A DNA stretch of 34,639 nt from Clostridia bacterium. GTDB taxonomy: Bacteria; Bacillota; Clostridia; Oscillospirales; Acutalibacteraceae. The position numbers were made by a program, and so were the translations under genes. The notes beneath the pieces were generated by a model. The model was not told the origin of the DNA. It did not search any database and saw only the letters and a program-made list of their open reading frames with translations. How positions within the stretch are numbered: position 1 is the stretch's first letter; each line of letters starts with the position of its first letter. Location of the stretch: positions 1 to 34,639 of the forward strand of contig CAAGJN010000037.1 of assembly GCA_900770255.1 (NCBI GenBank), read 5' to 3'. Shown here in pieces: positions 32,064-34,639 of this stretch.

Positions 32064-32651
32064 TTATTTATCCTCTTTATGTTTCATTCCACCCTCGACC
32101 ACGTCCTTGCCGGTGAGCACGACCCAGATCGTGCGGAAAAAGATTTTAGCGTCGAATGCCAGCGACTGGCGTTCGATATATTCGCGGTCGAACTCGGCCT
32201 TCTCCTCGTCGGAGAGGCAGTCTCTGCCGTTGACCTGCGCCCAGCCGGTCAGCCCGGGGCGCACTGCGTATACTCCGTATTTGCGGCGTATCTCGCGTAT
32301 GTGATTTTCCTCCGGTATCAGCGGACGCGGGCCGATAAAGCTCATCGTGCCGTTGAGGACGTTGAAAAGCTGCGGGAGCTCGTCCAGGCTCGTCTTGCGA
32401 AGAAATCTGCCCGAGCGAGTGATAAACTCATCGGATTTTTCAAAGTCAGCCGTCGATATATTCGGCGCACCGTTTTTCATGGTACGGAATTTTCTGATCT
32501 TGAACAACTGATCTCCGCGGCCGACTCTGTCCTGCTTGAATATGACAGGCAGTCCGTCGTCAATGACAATGATCAGGCTGATAGCCAGCATCAGCGGCGA
32601 CAGAACTATAATAGCCACGAGGCTGAGAAGGATGTCCAGGAATCGCTTCAT
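32064..32651 (-). CDS. Undecaprenyl-phosphate sugar phosphotransferase (bacterial sugar transferase)
   Basis: A 195-residue monotopic enzyme of the PglC/WcaJ C-terminal type that moves a sugar-1-phosphate to undecaprenyl phosphate. Residues 7-29 are the membrane hairpin; KIRKFRTMKN (51-60), RKTSLDELPQLFNVLNG with catalytic Asp90-Glu91, FIGPRPL and RPGLTGWAQVNGRD are family motifs. This usually starts a capsule or glycan pathway, but no other polysaccharide genes are beside it. It is 43 bases after the cyclase-family gene, with a poor ribosome site, so it is likely the last gene of the prfB transcript. Confidence 0.92.
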   Translation of the reverse strand: MKRFLDILLSLVAIIVLSPLMLAISLIIVIDDGLPVIFKQDRVGRGDQLFKIRKFRTMKNGAPNISTADFEKSDEFITRSGRFLRKTSLDELPQLFNVLNGTMSFIGPRPLIPEENHIREIRRKYGVYAVRPGLTGWAQVNGRDCLSDEEKAEFDREYIERQSLAFDAKIFFRTIWVVLTGKDVVEGGMKHKEDK

Positions 32652-32694
32652 TTAACAATACACACGCCTTTCAGCATTTACATATGGACCGCAG

Positions 32695-33297
32695 TCAGCT
32701 TTTGCTCCAGAAAATATAGTCGCTGACGAGCACCGCGCGCACCGGAGCCCCCTCAAGGCCTCCGAGCTTTATCGGCGCTGCAAAAAGATAGTAATCGCCG
32801 GGCTCGACCCCGCTCAGGTCCAGCCCCTCGAGCACGGCTATACCGGAGCCGAGAAAGGCCTTGTGCGGCGCGGTCTGCATACCCTTGGTGCCTACCGACA
32901 GCGCGTCCGTGCCGATGAGCTTTATACCCATTGCCGCCAGCTCCTCGGCGGCGTTGCCGAGAAAATACGCCTGAGAGCCGCCCTTTATAAGTATCCTTTC
33001 GCAGTTCTGAGGAAAAGTTTCATTGATATCCTCGCCCGTCACCGCGCCTGCCGGAACCTCGATCACCCTGCACGGGCCGATAAACGGCTCGAGCGGCACC
33101 TCGTCGATGCTCGCGCCGTCGTCGATGAAATGCAGCGGCGCGTCGGCGTGGGTGCCGGTGTGGACGCAGGTAAAAAGGGTCGAGAGATTGCAGTCCGAGC
33201 AGTCGTCAATAAAGCGGACAAACTCGGCGTGCGGCACCGGATCGCCCGGATATATCTCTGTGTTAAAAAGATCGCGGGAAATATCAATTATTTTCAT
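32695..33297 (-). CDS. Cyclase-family protein, kynurenine formamidase-like
   Basis: A 200-residue protein of the cyclase family (PF04199) with the metal motif HTGTHADAPLHF (His46, His50, Asp52) and the opening MKIIDISRDLFNTEIYPGDP. Family members hydrolyse N-formylkynurenine, isatin or related amides; the exact substrate is not inferable. Its ATG, after an AGGA, lies six bases downstream of the prfB stop, so the two are co-transcribed. No tryptophan-catabolism genes are nearby. Confidence 0.88.
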   Translation of the reverse strand: MKIIDISRDLFNTEIYPGDPVPHAEFVRFIDDCSDCNLSTLFTCVHTGTHADAPLHFIDDGASIDEVPLEPFIGPCRVIEVPAGAVTGEDINETFPQNCERILIKGGSQAYFLGNAAEELAAMGIKLIGTDALSVGTKGMQTAPHKAFLGSGIAVLEGLDLSGVEPGDYYLFAAPIKLGGLEGAPVRAVLVSDYIFWSKS

Positions 33298-33303
33298 AAA
33301 GCA

Positions 33304-34419
33304 TCATTCCTGATTCTTTAACGATTCCATTTTGAGATAAGCGTTGATGAATCCGTCGATATCGCCGTCCATAACGGCGTTGATATTGCCGTTTTCAAAG
33401 CCCGTGCGGTGATCCTTTGCAAGGGTGTAGGGCATAAAGACGTAGGAGCGGATCTGACTGCCCCAGCCGATCTCCTTCTGATCGCCCTTGATGTCCTCGA
33501 TCTTGTCGAGGTGTTCGCGCTCTTTTATCTCGAGCAGCTTCGACTTGAGCATCCTCATCGCGACCTCGCGGTTCTGATGCTGGCTGCGCTCGATCTGGCA
33601 GGAGACGACGATGCCTGTCGGGATGTGCGTGATGCGAACCGCCGAGGAGGTCTTGTTGACCTTCTGGCCGCCCGCGCCGCTCGCACGGTAGGTATCGACC
33701 TTGAGGTCGTCGGGGTTGATCTCAACTTCTATATTGTCGTTAATCTCGGGCATGACCTCGAGAGAGGCAAACGACGTGTGCCTGCGACCCGACGAATCGA
33801 ACGGGGAGACGCGCACCAGACGGTGGACGCCCATCTCGCCCTTGAGATAGCCGTAGGCGTTCTCGCCCTCGACGAGCAGCACCGCAGATTTGAGCCCCGC
33901 CTCGTCGCCGTCGAGAAAGTCAATCATGCTGACCTTGAAGTCGTGCTTCTCGCCCCAGTGCTGATACATTCTGACGAGCATCTGAGTCCAGTCCTGCGCC
34001 TCCGTGCCTCCCGCGCCTGCGTGAAAGGTCAGCACGGCGTTGTTTGCATCGTATTCGCCGTTGAGCAGCGTGCTCAGAGTCTGTTTTTCGAGCGCCTCCT
34101 CGAACTTCGTCACGCCCTCGCGGCACTCGTCGAACATGCTCAGATCCTCTTCCTCGTCCGCGAGTTCGATGAGAGTCAGCGTGTCGTCAAACGCAGTCTC
34201 GAGCGAGGCGTAGGCGGCAACCTTCGCCTTGAGCTGGCTGATGCGCTGGAGCACCTTCTGCGAATTTTCTATGTCACCCCAGAATTCCTCTGAGGCGGTC
34301 TGTTCCTCAAGCCTTGCAATTTCATCCTTGAGCGCGTCGAGGCCGAGAGCCTCTCGCAGCTCGATGAGCTTCGGCTTATTGTCGTTGAGCTCAAGTCTCA
34401 ATTCTTCAAACTGTAGCAT
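33304..34419 (-). CDS. prfB: Peptide chain release factor 2, without programmed frameshift
   Basis: Recognises UGA and UAA and releases the finished protein. The 371-residue protein has the SPF anticodon-like tripeptide (205-207) and GGQ (250-252) within STYRASGAGGQKVNK-like context; numbering matches E. coli RF2. In most bacteria codon 26 is an in-frame UGA read by +1 frameshift; here that codon is GGC (Gly26, LREALGLDAL) and the frame is continuous. A GAGAGG lies just upstream, perhaps a relic of the internal Shine-Dalgarno. AAGGAG precedes the start. Autoregulation by UGA frameshifting is therefore absent. It is first in prfB-cyclase-sugar transferase. Confidence 0.96.
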   Translation of the reverse strand: MLQFEELRLELNDNKPKLIELREALGLDALKDEIARLEEQTASEEFWGDIENSQKVLQRISQLKAKVAAYASLETAFDDTLTLIELADEEEDLSMFDECREGVTKFEEALEKQTLSTLLNGEYDANNAVLTFHAGAGGTEAQDWTQMLVRMYQHWGEKHDFKVSMIDFLDGDEAGLKSAVLLVEGENAYGYLKGEMGVHRLVRVSPFDSSGRRHTSFASLEVMPEINDNIEVEINPDDLKVDTYRASGAGGQKVNKTSSAVRITHIPTGIVVSCQIERSQHQNREVAMRMLKSKLLEIKEREHLDKIEDIKGDQKEIGWGSQIRSYVFMPYTLAKDHRTGFENGNINAVMDGDIDGFINAYLKMESLKNQE

Positions 34420-34461
34420 ATAAACTCCTTGTTAAGAAAAAGTCAATCCTATACACATAGC

Positions 34462-34490
34462 ATTATACCGAAAATCCGCAGCAAAGTAAA
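34462..34490 (-). promoter_or_regulatory. prfB promoter
   Basis: On the minus strand TTTACT (34490-34485), 17 bases, TATAAT (34467-34462). The leader to prfB is about 35 bases. Confidence 0.7.
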
Positions 34491-34555
34491 GAAAAATTTA
34501 ACATCGCTGCAAACAGGGCATGTATGTGATAAAATGATGTGAACCAAATAAAGAA

Positions 34556-34623
34556 GAGAAGCCAAACCCCATGTGGTATAATGAATTCACCACAAACCAC
34601 TAAACACAAGGGGATGACTTCTC
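34556..34623 (+). promoter_or_regulatory. Nested inverted repeats with an extended -10 box before the last gene
   Basis: Outer arms GAGAAG (34556-34561)/CTTCTC (34618-34623), middle arms CCCC (34567-34570)/GGGG (34610-34613), inner arms TGTGGT (34572-34577)/ACCACA (34589-34594). TATAAT (34577-34582) with TGG before it sits at the inner repeat, and the AAGGGG ribosome site sits in the outer right arm. Folding could hide that site or serve as an operator. Confidence 0.5.
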
Positions 34624-34639
34624 ATGAACAGAATAACAC
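34624..34639 (+). CDS. Start of an unidentified gene, cut by the window end
   Basis: ATG after AAGGGG with a good spacing; only MNRIT is encoded before the window ends. Nothing can be said about function. The nested hairpin upstream resembles leaders of some insertion-sequence transposase genes, so a mobile element is possible but unsupported. Confidence 0.4.

Overview
The window is chromosomal DNA from a Bacillota bacterium, most likely Clostridia and probably close to Oscillospiraceae/Ruminococcaceae. I infer this from the gene families (Noc plus ParA/ParB, RemB/DUF370, SRP RNA beside dnaX, YaaA-type S4 protein), consensus SigA promoters, strong AGGAGG-type ribosome binding sites and fairly GC-rich coding DNA. 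No species can be named from sequence alone. It holds about 35 genes, one structured RNA, a probable replication-origin element and two perfect parS sites. I saw no CRISPR array, tRNA or rRNA.

Layout. (1) 1-1260: a 5'-truncated transglutaminase-like gene and a GNAT acetyltransferase, visibly more AT-rich than the rest, converging on the 3' end of guaA. (2) 1262-4161: a purA-guaA operon on the minus strand behind a perfect TTGACA-N17-TATAAT promoter. (3) 4205-5472: a lipoprotein polysaccharide deacetylase of the PdaA type. (4) 5599-8633: a zinc operon, Fur-family regulator (Zur-like) then ZnuA, ZnuC and ZnuB, with a Fur-type palindrome on its own -10 box. (5) 8667-10320: a two-gene ABC exporter. 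(6) 10598-17495: the tRNA-modification and chromosome-partition block mnmE-mnmG-rsmG-noc-parA-parB, with parS sites inside mnmG and just before parA. (7) 17545-20578: a PAT-like acetyltransferase and a large polytopic membrane protein, convergent on a strong palindrome. (8) 20798-26904: SRP RNA-dnaX-ybaB-recR, an origin-like intergenic region (DnaA boxes followed by DnaA-trios), then dnaN-S4-recF-remB. (9) 26944-34490: comM, a lipoprotein, a membrane-embedded M28 peptidase, a LAS-type carboxypeptidase, then prfB-cyclase-sugar transferase. (10) 34550-34639: the start of an unidentified gene behind nested inverted repeats.

Main points. The dnaN-side half of a Bacillus-like origin, including a CTACTACTACTA trio tract, is kept directly upstream of dnaN although dnaA is absent; recR sits where dnaA is expected, and comM where gyrB is expected. 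The whole mnmE-to-recR block points toward this element, not away from it as in Bacillus. The ParB paralogues can be told apart by their DNA-specificity residues: the first is Noc-like but lacks the usual membrane-targeting N-terminus, the second is a canonical ParB. prfB has lost its programmed frameshift, with GGC replacing the UGA exactly at codon 26. All functional statements are from sequence reading and family knowledge; no database search was run.
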